From: an uncultured Desulfobacterales bacterium
Lineage (GTDB): Bacteria > Desulfobacterota > Desulfobacteria > Desulfobacterales > JAFDCJ01
Length of the DNA: 17,564 nucleotides
Direction: 5' to 3'
Assembly (NCBI GenBank): GCA_945787595.1
Contig: CALZJV010000046.1
Coordinates: 1 to 17,564, forward strand
Made by a program: the position numbers and the translations under genes. Each line of letters begins with the position of its first letter. Position 1 is the first letter of the stretch. Shown piece by piece: positions 7,159-14,507 of the stretch. Under the pieces are notes generated by a model. It had not been told where the DNA came from, did no database searches, and saw only the letters and a program-made list of their open reading frames with translations.

Positions 7159-9096
7159 ATGACGATCAGGATGGAGCAAGCCTACCGGGCAAAGGGTGAT
7201 ACCTGGCCCAAGATACTCAAATACAATTACGAAACATGCGGCGATAAGCGCAGAGCCATGCGTCACAAGCACTATGGTGTCTGGCAGCCTCATACATGGA
7301 AGGACTATTATCTCAATGTTAAACACCTGGCACTTGGATTACTGGCCTTCGGTTTTGAGCCACGAGACAAGGTGCTGATCATCGGAGATAATGCTCCCCA
7401 GTGGTACTACGCCGAGCTGGCCGCCCAGGCCAACCACGGCCTGTCCGTGGGGTTGTTTTCGGAGCTGCTACCATCTGAAATAAAATACATTGCCGAAAAT
7501 TGTGAGGCAAGATTTGCCGTTGTTGAAGGCCAGGAGCAGGTTGATAAGCTGCTCGAAATCAAAGATGCCCTTTCCCTTCTTAAAAAAGTCATTTACTGGA
7601 ACTACAAGGGGCTTGCTCACTACGATGATGACATTCTGGTCGGATACAGAGAAGCGCTGACACAGGGGAAAACTTATGAAGCCGAACACGGCGGGCTCTT
7701 TGAGCAGAATGTGAAAACCGGCAAAGCGGATGACCCATGCGCCGTCATTTACACTGCCGGAACCACCGGGGCAGCGCCCAAAGGAGCCGTCCACACTTAC
7801 CGCACATTGAGAGCGGGCGCCGACTATCTTCTGCAGCTCGACCCGTGGTTTGAGAATGATAATGTTGTCCCTTATCTGCCGCCCGTCTGGATAAACGAGC
7901 AATGGATCGGCATCGGCTGCCACCTGTTATCGGCCGGCATCCTGAACTTTGCCGAAGCGTCGGAAACCCAGCAGCGGGACAGCCGGGAAACAGGGCCGAG
8001 CATCGTATTCTACGGCGCGCGGCTGTGGGAAAGCCAGGCTGCTGCGGTGCAGGCCCGGATTCTCGGGGCGGATGCCATTAAGCGCTTTGCCTACCGGCTG
8101 TTGATGCCGGTCGGCTATAAGGCCGCTGAATTGAAATATCGCCGCCAAAGCCCGGGCTTAACCTTGAAGATGCTTTATTATTTCGCAGATACCTTCCTGT
8201 TCAGGTCCATCAAGCGCAGCCTGGGTTTATCAAATGCCAGAATCTGTTATACGACCGGGGCGATACTCAGCCCGGATGCCTTCAGGTTCTATCATGCCCT
8301 CAATATTCCGCTTAAGAGCCTGTATGGAACAACCGAGGGAGGGGCGCTCACCGGCGCCAGGAATGATGAAATCCATTTTGAGACGGTAGGACCTGCTCAT
8401 GAGGGGACAGAGGTAAGCATCAGCGCAACCGGTGAAATCAATTACCGCCAGCCGGGTATTTTTGTCGGGTATTATAAGGACCCGGAAGGGACGGCGGCGG
8501 TGCTTAATGACGGGTGGTTTCAAAGCGGCGACAGCGGTTCGATTCGGGAAGACGGGCACCTTGTTTTTACGGATCGACTCAAAGACCTTGTGGAACTTCC
8601 CGGTGATGATAAAGTGGCTCCCCAATTTATTGAAAGCCGGCTAAGGTCCAGTCCCCATATAAAGGATGCCTGGATACTGGTCGGCCCGCAAGGTGCCTAC
8701 CTTGCGGCGATTATAGTTATCAACTATGATAACGTCAGCAGGTGGGCGGGGCAGAACAGAGTGGCGTTTACTTCCTTTGCCGAACTTTCCCAGGCACCGG
8801 AGGTTTATGAGCTGGTAAGGCAGGACATCGCAAGAGTCAACCAAACGGTGCCTGCCGGCGCCAGGGTGAAAAAATACATCAACCTCCACAAGGAACTCGA
8901 TCCAGACGAGGGCGAGCTGACCAGAACCAGAAATCTGAGAAGAGCGTTTTTGGAAGAACGCTACCGCAAGCTTATGGATGCTATCTACAGTGACAATGAC
9001 ACGGTGCCGATAGAGGCCCGGGACGGAAACCGTGACGGGCGGACGGCAACCATCGAGACATCGCTTCGAATCCAGTTTGTCGAAGGAGCTGGCTGA
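7159..9096 (+). CDS. FAA1-type AMP-binding protein embedded in the liv operon
   Basis: A 645-residue member of the long-chain acyl-CoA synthetase class (COG1022-like). Such genes are often found between liv genes in anaerobic aromatic or fatty-acid degraders, suggesting activation of the imported acid at the membrane. The phosphate loop is YTAGTTGAAPKGA (198-210), with alanine for the usual serine and one extra residue before PKG. The acyl-adenylate motif is YGTTEGG, and the hinge region is FQSGDSGSIREDGHLVFTDR. At the C-terminus, GELTRTRNLRR (585-595) aligns with the family's GELTPTLKVKR, so the adenylation lysine is replaced by N592 (codon 8932-8934). Adenylation may be weak or the protein may do something else. 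AGGGGG (7151-7156) precedes the ATG at 7159 closely; an in-frame ATG at 7171 is an alternative start. Its TGA overlaps the livH ATG by one base. Confidence 0.88.
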   Translation: MTIRMEQAYRAKGDTWPKILKYNYETCGDKRRAMRHKHYGVWQPHTWKDYYLNVKHLALGLLAFGFEPRDKVLIIGDNAPQWYYAELAAQANHGLSVGLFSELLPSEIKYIAENCEARFAVVEGQEQVDKLLEIKDALSLLKKVIYWNYKGLAHYDDDILVGYREALTQGKTYEAEHGGLFEQNVKTGKADDPCAVIYTAGTTGAAPKGAVHTYRTLRAGADYLLQLDPWFENDNVVPYLPPVWINEQWIGIGCHLLSAGILNFAEASETQQRDSRETGPSIVFYGARLWESQAAAVQARILGADAIKRFAYRLLMPVGYKAAELKYRRQSPGLTLKMLYYFADTFLFRSIKRSLGLSNARICYTTGAILSPDAFRFYHALNIPLKSLYGTTEGGALTGARNDEIHFETVGPAHEGTEVSISATGEINYRQPGIFVGYYKDPEGTAAVLNDGWFQSGDSGSIREDGHLVFTDRLKDLVELPGDDKVAPQFIESRLRSSPHIKDAWILVGPQGAYLAAIIVINYDNVSRWAGQNRVAFTSFAELSQAPEVYELVRQDIARVNQTVPAGARVKKYINLHKELDPDEGELTRTRNLRRAFLEERYRKLMDAIYSDNDTVPIEARDGNRDGRTATIETSLRIQFVEGAG

Positions 9097-9983
9097 TGAC
9101 CTTTTTTCTACAACTAATCGTAACCGGCCTTGCCCAGGGCATGGTTTATGCGTTGATCGCCATCGGCTTTGTAATCATATTGAAATGCTCTGAGGTGTTT
9201 AACATTGCCCAGGGACACTTCGTTTTGATCGGTGGCTATCTCGGCTGGACCTTTCTGGTGCCGCTTGGTTTACCGATATGGGCCGCACTGCTGGCGGCAA
9301 TCGCAGCGGCCATCATTATGGGTTTGTTGATCGAGCGGCTGATGCTGCGCCCGCTGGTGGGGCAGCCGGTGCTGGCCGTCGTCATGATGACCATCGCCCT
9401 CTCCACGGTATTGGGCGGGCTGGCGACCCTGCTATGGGGCGCCGAATACAAGGCCTATCATGGATTACTGCCGACGATAAACATGAAAGTCGGCGCAATA
9501 TCCATACCTTCAGAGTCTTTGATCGGACTCATCGTCTCTGTTATATGTATGGCGATACTCATGTTCGTTTTCCGCTATACCAAAATTGGACTGGCCATGC
9601 GGGCCACGGCCGAGGATTTGCAGGTGGTGCAAAGTGTCGGTATCAAGGCGACAACCGTCTATGCCGTTTCATGGGTCATTGCCAGTGTCGTCGGTGTAAT
9701 CGGCGGCATCCTGCTGGGGGGCGTGTCCGGCGCGAATATGGAACTCGCCCATATCGGTCTCAAGGCATTCGCAGTTGTGCTGCTGGGCGGGGTCAATTCC
9801 ATCGGGGGGGCCATTGTCGCCGGAATCATACTGGGGATGCTGGAAAACGTCGCTGCCGGGTACCTGGACCCGTTATTGCCCGGCGGCGGACTGGCCCAGG
9901 TATTCCCGTTTTTTGTGATGATCATCGTCCTGGTCTTCAGGCCGCACGGGCTCTTTGGCCTTGCACATATAGAAAGGGTTTAA
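9096..9983 (+). CDS. livH: Branched-chain-type ABC transporter permease LivH
   Basis: A 295-residue inner-membrane permease, nearly all hydrophobic, with about eight membrane segments (for example 5-28, 60-80, 92-113, 140-160 and 187-210). Family marks are the FNIAQGHFVLIGGYLG stretch (35-50) after the first segment, the cytoplasmic coupling region GLAMRATAEDLQVVQSVGI (165-183) that contacts the ATPases, and LLGGVNSIGGAIVAG near the end. With LivM it forms the channel. The start codon overlaps the preceding stop as TGATG, with AAGGAG at 9083-9088, so translation is coupled to the FAA1-type gene. That coupling argues that ligase and transporter function together. Confidence 0.95.
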   Translation: MTFFLQLIVTGLAQGMVYALIAIGFVIILKCSEVFNIAQGHFVLIGGYLGWTFLVPLGLPIWAALLAAIAAAIIMGLLIERLMLRPLVGQPVLAVVMMTIALSTVLGGLATLLWGAEYKAYHGLLPTINMKVGAISIPSESLIGLIVSVICMAILMFVFRYTKIGLAMRATAEDLQVVQSVGIKATTVYAVSWVIASVVGVIGGILLGGVSGANMELAHIGLKAFAVVLLGGVNSIGGAIVAGIILGMLENVAAGYLDPLLPGGGLAQVFPFFVMIIVLVFRPHGLFGLAHIERV

Positions 9984-9986
9984 TCA

Positions 9987-11042
9987 ATGGGTTTGCGCAC
10001 CGGAACTTTCCACGAAAATTATGCCGAAGAAATGGCGACCTTCAACTCCAGGCGGCGATGGGGAACAGTGACGGCGCTGATCGTCTTTCTTTTCGTCTGC
10101 CCCCTCTTTTTCAGCGACAGAATGCTGACCATCCTGACGACAATGGGCATCGCTGTTGTCAGCATCCACGGACTCAATATTCTCACCGGTTACTGCGGTC
10201 AGATCTCCATCGGCCATTCCGGATTTATGGCGGTCGGCGGTTATACCTCGGCGATTCTGTGCGCCAAACTCGGCTGGCCGTTCTGGGCCGCTCTGCCCTG
10301 CGGCGCCCTGGCTGCGGGAATAGCCGGTTTACTCTTCGGTCTGCCGTCCTTAAAAATCAAGGGCTTTTACCTCATTATGGCGACCATTGCGGCCCAGTTC
10401 ATTATTATCTGGATCATCATCCAGCTCCGCAGTATCACCGGCGGGACCGATGGGTTGCTCGTCCCCAAACCGGCGATCGGCGGTATCGTGCTGAGTTCCA
10501 AAACCAACTACTACTACCTGGTGATGGTTTTTGTCGTCCTGGCGACGATCACGGCTCACAACATCGTCAGAACCAGGGCTGGCAGAGCTTTCATCGCCAT
10601 CCGGGACAACGACCTGGCGGCTGAGGTCATGGGAGTCAGTCTGTGGAGCTACAAACTGCAGGCATTCTTTATCGGCTGTGTCTATGCCGGAGTGGCCGGA
10701 TCATTGCTCGTTCACTATGTTCGGTTCGCCAGCATAGAACAATTTCCGTTTATGGATTCCGTCTGGTATTTGGGGATGTTGATCGTGGGGGGCATGGGCA
10801 GCACGACCGGGGCGATCTTTGGTGTAATTGCTCTCAAGCTGCTGGATGAGCTCGTTACCGTCGCCGGACCGATCCTGGCCGCCGCCGTTGCGCCTCAGGC
10901 AGCCGCCTCGCTGGCGCTCATTTCCCACGGGTTGATCATCATCATCTTTTTGATTTTTGAACCGCGGGGGCTTCATCACCGCTGGGAGATGATTAAGGCT
11001 TATTTTAGGCTCTGGCCCTTCTCCCATGAGGCATCGGAGTAA
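9987..11042 (+). CDS. livM: Branched-chain-type ABC transporter permease LivM
   Basis: A 351-residue inner-membrane permease that pairs with LivH. A hydrophilic N-terminal stretch of about 25 residues precedes the first membrane segment (27-43). The family motif GYCGQISIGHSGFMAVGGY is at 68-86, LRSITGGTDGL at 147-157, and the coupling region AFIAIRDNDLAAEVMGV at 201-217. The C-terminus is FEPRGLHHRWEMIKAYFRLW, typical of LivM. The ATG at 9987 is three bases after the livH stop, with AAAGGG at 9973-9978. Nothing is missing or truncated. Confidence 0.95.
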   Translation: MGLRTGTFHENYAEEMATFNSRRRWGTVTALIVFLFVCPLFFSDRMLTILTTMGIAVVSIHGLNILTGYCGQISIGHSGFMAVGGYTSAILCAKLGWPFWAALPCGALAAGIAGLLFGLPSLKIKGFYLIMATIAAQFIIIWIIIQLRSITGGTDGLLVPKPAIGGIVLSSKTNYYYLVMVFVVLATITAHNIVRTRAGRAFIAIRDNDLAAEVMGVSLWSYKLQAFFIGCVYAGVAGSLLVHYVRFASIEQFPFMDSVWYLGMLIVGGMGSTTGAIFGVIALKLLDELVTVAGPILAAAVAPQAAASLALISHGLIIIIFLIFEPRGLHHRWEMIKAYFRLWPFSHEASE

Positions 11043-11187
11043 GAGAACGGCGACATAATTTTTCATTGTTGGCCACGTCCGTCGTTTTTAAAATCTAAAA
11101 AGGAAGGAGAAATACAAAGAGCAGAAGGTTGAATGGAGACAATCGAGCGTCTAAACCAATAACAATCGATCAGGAAGGAGGTAAACC

Positions 11188-12444
11188 ATGGCTAAAAACA
11201 GATGGATGCTAGCTGCTATCATGATTATTTTAATGGTGGCAACAACGTTATTGCCTGTCAGCGCTCAAGCTGAAAAAGTACTGTATGTCGGCGGGACCCA
11301 GTCGCTGACCGGGCCCTTTGCCGAGGATTCAGCAGCTGTGCTGGCTGCCATTGAGGACTATGTCAAATATGTTAATGAGACCAAAAATCTGGCTCCGTGG
11401 CGCAACGAGAAATTTCCTGCCGATGTAAAACTGGAGGTGCTGTGGCGGGATGACGAACTCAAGCCGCCCAAGGCGTTGTCAATCTATGAGGAGCTCAAAG
11501 CCAAAGGCATGCTGGTAGGCAGAATCTCGGGGTCACCCATAGCGCTGGCACTCAAAGACAGATTATGGGAGGATCAGATGGGCGCCACGAGCATGGCTAC
11601 CGGACCTTACTACCTGTCGCCGCCTCAAAGCTGCTTCACTTATTATCCCATTTATACCGATTCTATTGCGGCCATCGCCGACTGGTTTAAAGAGAACTGG
11701 AAGGAGGCGCGAAAGCCGAGAGTCGCCTACCTGACTGCCGATAACGCCATGGGCAGGTCGATTGAGATACCTGAGATGAAAGCCTATCTTGAAAAGACCG
11801 GCTATGAGTTTGTCGGCATCCAGTATGTACCGCTGGTGCCGACCTCGCCGCCCACCACCCAGCTTACCTGGCTCAAACAAAAAGGTGTTGATCTTGCCCT
11901 GGGTGTCATGATCAATCCAGGCTCACAGCCGACTGTCAAGGAGATGGTCCGGCTGGGGATGGGCCCCAACCAGCCTTATAAGATGACCTTCGGTGTCCCC
12001 GCACCCGGTCACTCTGCCGTGTTCGCCGAGGCCATGGGTGAGTTGGGTGACGGTTATGTCTGCGCCGGCAGCTTCCGCCCCATGGATGACCTTGCCACCC
12101 CAGGGATAAAGTTCTGCAACGACTTGCAGGAGAAGTATCGCACCGGCAAGCGGGTTACTCATATCATGTATGAGGCTGGGGTCTTGGAGGCCATGATCCA
12201 GGTCGAGGCCTTACGGCTGGCCATGCAAAAGGTGCCTTTCGAAAAGCTTACGGCGCGTGACGTGCTGGAGCACGGCTTCTATCAGATAAAAAATCTTCCC
12301 ACCGGCGATATCAGCAGTACGCCGCTAACCTATGGTAAAGGCGATATCGAGGGGGTTGATCAGGTACGTATTGACCAGGTGCAAAATGGCAAGTCGGTAA
12401 AAGTGGGCATCTTCCCTCTGCGCCATATTTTTACAAAAAAATAG
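11188..12444 (+). CDS. livK: Periplasmic substrate-binding protein of the liv transporter
   Basis: A 418-residue type I periplasmic binding protein. Residues 1-28 are a Sec signal peptide: basic MAKNR, hydrophobic core 7-22, and SAQA before the likely cleavage at 28/29. The mature protein opens with KVLYVGGTQSLTGPFAEDS, the usual first strand and ligand-contact loop of Peripla_BP_6 proteins; VAYLTADNAMGRS is a second family landmark. It would capture the ligand and deliver it to LivHM. AAGGAGGT (11175-11182), 5 bases from the ATG, is the strongest ribosome site in the operon and fits the excess normally needed for binding proteins. The 145-base gap before it has no clear promoter or hairpin. 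The family includes binders of aromatic acids as well as amino acids; the ligand is unknown here. Confidence 0.93.
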   Translation: MAKNRWMLAAIMIILMVATTLLPVSAQAEKVLYVGGTQSLTGPFAEDSAAVLAAIEDYVKYVNETKNLAPWRNEKFPADVKLEVLWRDDELKPPKALSIYEELKAKGMLVGRISGSPIALALKDRLWEDQMGATSMATGPYYLSPPQSCFTYYPIYTDSIAAIADWFKENWKEARKPRVAYLTADNAMGRSIEIPEMKAYLEKTGYEFVGIQYVPLVPTSPPTTQLTWLKQKGVDLALGVMINPGSQPTVKEMVRLGMGPNQPYKMTFGVPAPGHSAVFAEAMGELGDGYVCAGSFRPMDDLATPGIKFCNDLQEKYRTGKRVTHIMYEAGVLEAMIQVEALRLAMQKVPFEKLTARDVLEHGFYQIKNLPTGDISSTPLTYGKGDIEGVDQVRIDQVQNGKSVKVGIFPLRHIFTKK

Positions 12445-12461
12445 GTTCAACTAATTATTAT

Positions 12462-12494
12462 TCCAAGGGCTCTATCACTAATAGAGCCCTTGGA
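12462..12494. terminator. Hairpin closing the liv operon
   Basis: A perfect 14-bp stem, TCCAAGGGCTCTAT (12462-12475) pairing with ATAGAGCCCTTGGA (12481-12494), around the 5-base loop CACTA. It starts 17 bases after the binding-protein stop. There is no U tract on either strand, so it is either a weak intrinsic terminator or an mRNA 3'-end stabiliser that would keep the binding-protein message abundant. Confidence 0.65.
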
Positions 12495-12598
12495 CAGCCC
12501 GATTGAAATTAAAAGACAGCTTTTGACATAACCATCATCCAATGTGCCCTCCAAAGCGCCTCAACAGTAGGAAATAAGAGGGAAAGGGATAGATTCGC

Positions 12599-13333
12599 AT
12601 GATTCTCACTAAAGAATATGTACCTATTTTGAACAAGTTTAACTTCGAAGTACCGCCGGTTGGCGTTAAATTCCTGGCCAAACCGCCGAACATGGTCGAG
12701 AGGCTGGACGAGAACATGGCCTTCTGCGAAATGCTCAAGAGGGCACAGGAAGGGAAGGCCTTTTTTGCCGACATAAAAAACCATACCTGTGAGGCAGGAC
12801 TGTATGTATTGGGGCAGGCGGATGCCCCAGAACCGTTTATCAGCGGAGAATTCGGAGCTGGTTTGCAAATCTATGAAGAGCCGCGATCCGCAAGCCGACT
12901 TTACCTGCATATTCCCAAGATAGGCAGAGGCGTCGTTCACCATGTGGCCTTTTCCCCACTGGATGAGCTCCCCTTTGAACCGGATCTAATGATCCTCCTC
13001 GCCGAAACCAGTCAGACGGAAATCCTGCTGCGGGCAATGAGTTACCGAACCGGGCAAATGTGGGTTAGCAAGTTTACTCCCGCTATCGGATGTGCATGGA
13101 CATACATTTATCCGTATCTCACTGGAGAATTGAATTATTTCATCACCGGTCTTGGCCATGGGATGAAGCGCCGGCAGCTATTTCCGGAAGGCCGGCAAAT
13201 TATTTCCATCCCCTTTGATCTGTTGCCTTCCCTGCTGCAAACATTGGAGGAGATGCCGTGGGTCTTGCCAGCCTATAAACCGGATGGACTGGAATATGTC
13301 GGGCGGCTACTTGATAGGCTGGGCCTGACCTGA
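12599..13333 (+). CDS. DUF169-family protein
   Basis: A 244-residue cytoplasmic protein recognised as DUF169 (COG2043-like) by the opening PPVGVKFLAKPP (19-30), then AFCEMLKRAQEGKAFF (41-56) and the NHTCEAGLYVLG block (61-72). Three cysteines, C43, C64 and C165 (PAIGCAW), sit at places that look conserved in the family and could bind metal or a cluster; this is inference. No catalytic role is established for DUF169. The start at 12599 follows GAGGG (12578-12582). It lies 154 bases after the binding-protein stop, beyond the hairpin, so it may have its own promoter. Its stop is 30 bases from the convergent ferredoxin 2 stop with no terminator between. Its place between two Mo/W-enzyme operons suggests an accessory job in the same pathway or in cofactor handling. 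Confidence 0.85.
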   Translation: MILTKEYVPILNKFNFEVPPVGVKFLAKPPNMVERLDENMAFCEMLKRAQEGKAFFADIKNHTCEAGLYVLGQADAPEPFISGEFGAGLQIYEEPRSASRLYLHIPKIGRGVVHHVAFSPLDELPFEPDLMILLAETSQTEILLRAMSYRTGQMWVSKFTPAIGCAWTYIYPYLTGELNYFITGLGHGMKRRQLFPEGRQIISIPFDLLPSLLQTLEEMPWVLPAYKPDGLEYVGRLLDRLGLT

Positions 13334-13363
13334 TCTTGCAATTCAGAACCTTATTTTTATGTG

Positions 13364-13831
13364 CTATTTCATCTTCTGCGGAAGGGCCTCATGGACGATG
13401 CGTTCGGAAAGTGATTTCGTTTCTCCCCACGAAATGCAACGCGTGGGACAGACCGAATAGCATGCCGGGGTTTGATCGTTCTTCAGACGCTCAATACACA
13501 GATCGCACTTGACCGCGGTTTCCTGATCATCATCATACTGCATGGCTCCGAAAGGACAGGCCGCCAAACACTCTTTACAGCCGATGCACAATTCTTCATC
13601 GATGAGAACCAGACCCATATCGTTTCTTGAAATAGCATCCACCGGGCAGGCATCCTTGCACGGTGCCTTGGCACAATGGTGACAATATACCGGGAAAAAA
13701 TCAGCTGATTTTTCGATGACACGCACCAGGCGCGGCCCGACACCCAGTTCGTGTTCCTGCTTGCAGGCCACCTCACAGGCGTGGCAGCCCATGCAGTCAT
13801 TCTTGTAAAACATTAAAGATAATTTCGGCAT
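13364..13831 (-). CDS. Four-cluster ferredoxin-like electron-transfer subunit 2
   Basis: A 155-residue paralogue of ferredoxin 1 with the same cysteine positions: 13-16-19-23, 50-53-58-62, 82-85-88-92 and 109-112-124-128, plus C132. It should carry four [4Fe-4S] clusters and serve oxidoreductase 2. No signal peptide or membrane segment. The ATG at 13831-13829 is preceded by GAGGAGGAG at good spacing. Unlike ferredoxin 1 it does not directly follow its oxidoreductase; a DUF1566 gene and two repeats lie between (about 680 bases from oxidoreductase stop to ferredoxin start). It has its own strong ribosome site, so it could still be made from the same message. The C-terminal tail EALPQKMK is a little longer than in copy 1. 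Confidence 0.92.
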   Translation of the reverse strand: MPKLSLMFYKNDCMGCHACEVACKQEHELGVGPRLVRVIEKSADFFPVYCHHCAKAPCKDACPVDAISRNDMGLVLIDEELCIGCKECLAACPFGAMQYDDDQETAVKCDLCIERLKNDQTPACYSVCPTRCISWGETKSLSERIVHEALPQKMK

Positions 13832-13875
13832 TGCGACTCCTCCTCGTTATCGTTGATATCTTTTGGGAACAAATT

Positions 13876-14262
13876 TCATCGCCGGACGCAACGGACATGA
13901 TAGGGATTCGTCTTATAGTAACTGAGCACGTAAGCACCGTCGAACATCACGATCCAGGCATTACTTTTATTGGGTCCGAAAGTGGTCGACGACCAATAAC
14001 TTAAGCTATCTCGAAAAGGTACCTCTTCCCTCATAGCCGGTCGGTATTTAGATCGGTCCAACAAAGATTCCAGTTCTCTTGCCGCAGGCAGGCGCCAATC
14101 ATCCTTGCCATTGATGGATAGGGATCGGGCATAGGACTGCGCAGCGTGCCAGTTCATCCGGCCCGGAGATTCGCACTGCCATTCCAGGCCGGTCGCTGGA
14201 TCAAACCATGTGGCAGCATTTGCTGTACAGTGTTCAATCGCTCCATCCGTTGTGTCGATCAT
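13876..14262 (-). CDS. DUF1566 / Lcl C-terminal domain protein
   Basis: A 128-residue protein that is essentially one DUF1566 (Legionella collagen-like C-terminal) domain. Marks are WFDPATGLEWQ (19-29), NWHAAQSYARSL, DDWRLPAARELESLLD, YWSSTTF and the closing YHVRCVRR. The fold is related to the sulfatase-modifying FGE/C-type-lectin-like group; many members are secreted or cell-surface, but no signal peptide is seen here. The ATG at 14262 lacks a good ribosome site. A strong AAGGAG (14320-14315) instead serves an ATG at 14308 in another frame, giving a 24-codon ORF ending at 14234 inside this gene. An in-frame TAG at 14313-14311 blocks a simple extension. Either the two are coupled or an indel has separated the original start. 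Its job between oxidoreductase 2 and ferredoxin 2 is unknown; it looks like an insertion. Confidence 0.75.
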   Translation of the reverse strand: MIDTTDGAIEHCTANAATWFDPATGLEWQCESPGRMNWHAAQSYARSLSINGKDDWRLPAARELESLLDRSKYRPAMREEVPFRDSLSYWSSTTFGPNKSNAWIVMFDGAYVLSYYKTNPYHVRCVRR

Positions 14263-14341
14263 TTTTACAGCCCCGACAATATCTGGTTTTTGGTCTAAGT
14301 CTTTGCATTGCTAGCTCCTTGTATGAAACTTCATTTATTTC

Positions 14342-14415
14342 GACAGGATTTACAGGATTAGCAGGATTTTTTTTTGGTTTAGTATATTTATCCTGTCCAT
14401 CCTGTTGATCCTGTC
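14342..14415. repeat. Palindromic repeat with 9-base period (AGGATN type)
   Basis: Left arm 14342-14367 is three AGGAT-bearing units (GACAGGATT, TACAGGATT, AGCAGGAT). Right arm 14390-14415 is the complement type (ATCCTGTCC, ATCCTGTTG, ATCCTGTC). The arms are 26 bases, pair with 5 mismatches, and enclose a 22-base T-rich loop. This ATCCTGT-type repeat is familiar from intergenic regions of anaerobic environmental bacteria. It lies in the minus-strand operon between oxidoreductase 2 and the DUF1566 gene and would form a large RNA hairpin there. Confidence 0.88.
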
Positions 14416-14460
14416 AGAAAATTGTAAATTTATGCCGTTAAGTTTTCTTCTTCGATTAGA

Positions 14461-14480
14461 CCGGCCGCTTTTCAGGCCGG
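14461..14480 (-). terminator. GC-rich hairpin after oxidoreductase 2
   Basis: CCGGCC (14461-14466) pairs with GGCCGG (14475-14480) around an 8-base loop, about 28 bases past the oxidoreductase 2 stop on the minus strand. No U tract follows, so it may only attenuate. With the large repeat hairpin further on, it could reduce expression of ferredoxin 2 relative to the oxidoreductase. Confidence 0.4.
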
Positions 14481-14488
14481 CGGCTGGG

Positions 14489-14505
14489 CTGACACCTGAC
14501 ACCTT
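14489..14505. repeat. Fragment of the heptad repeat
   Basis: CTGACACCTGACACCTT, two 7-base units of the same type as copies A-C, two bases past the stop codon of oxidoreductase 2. The last codons of that gene (GGTGTCAAC) also resemble a unit. Only one arm is present, so this is a relic or a partial copy. Confidence 0.65.
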
Positions 14506-14507
14506 CT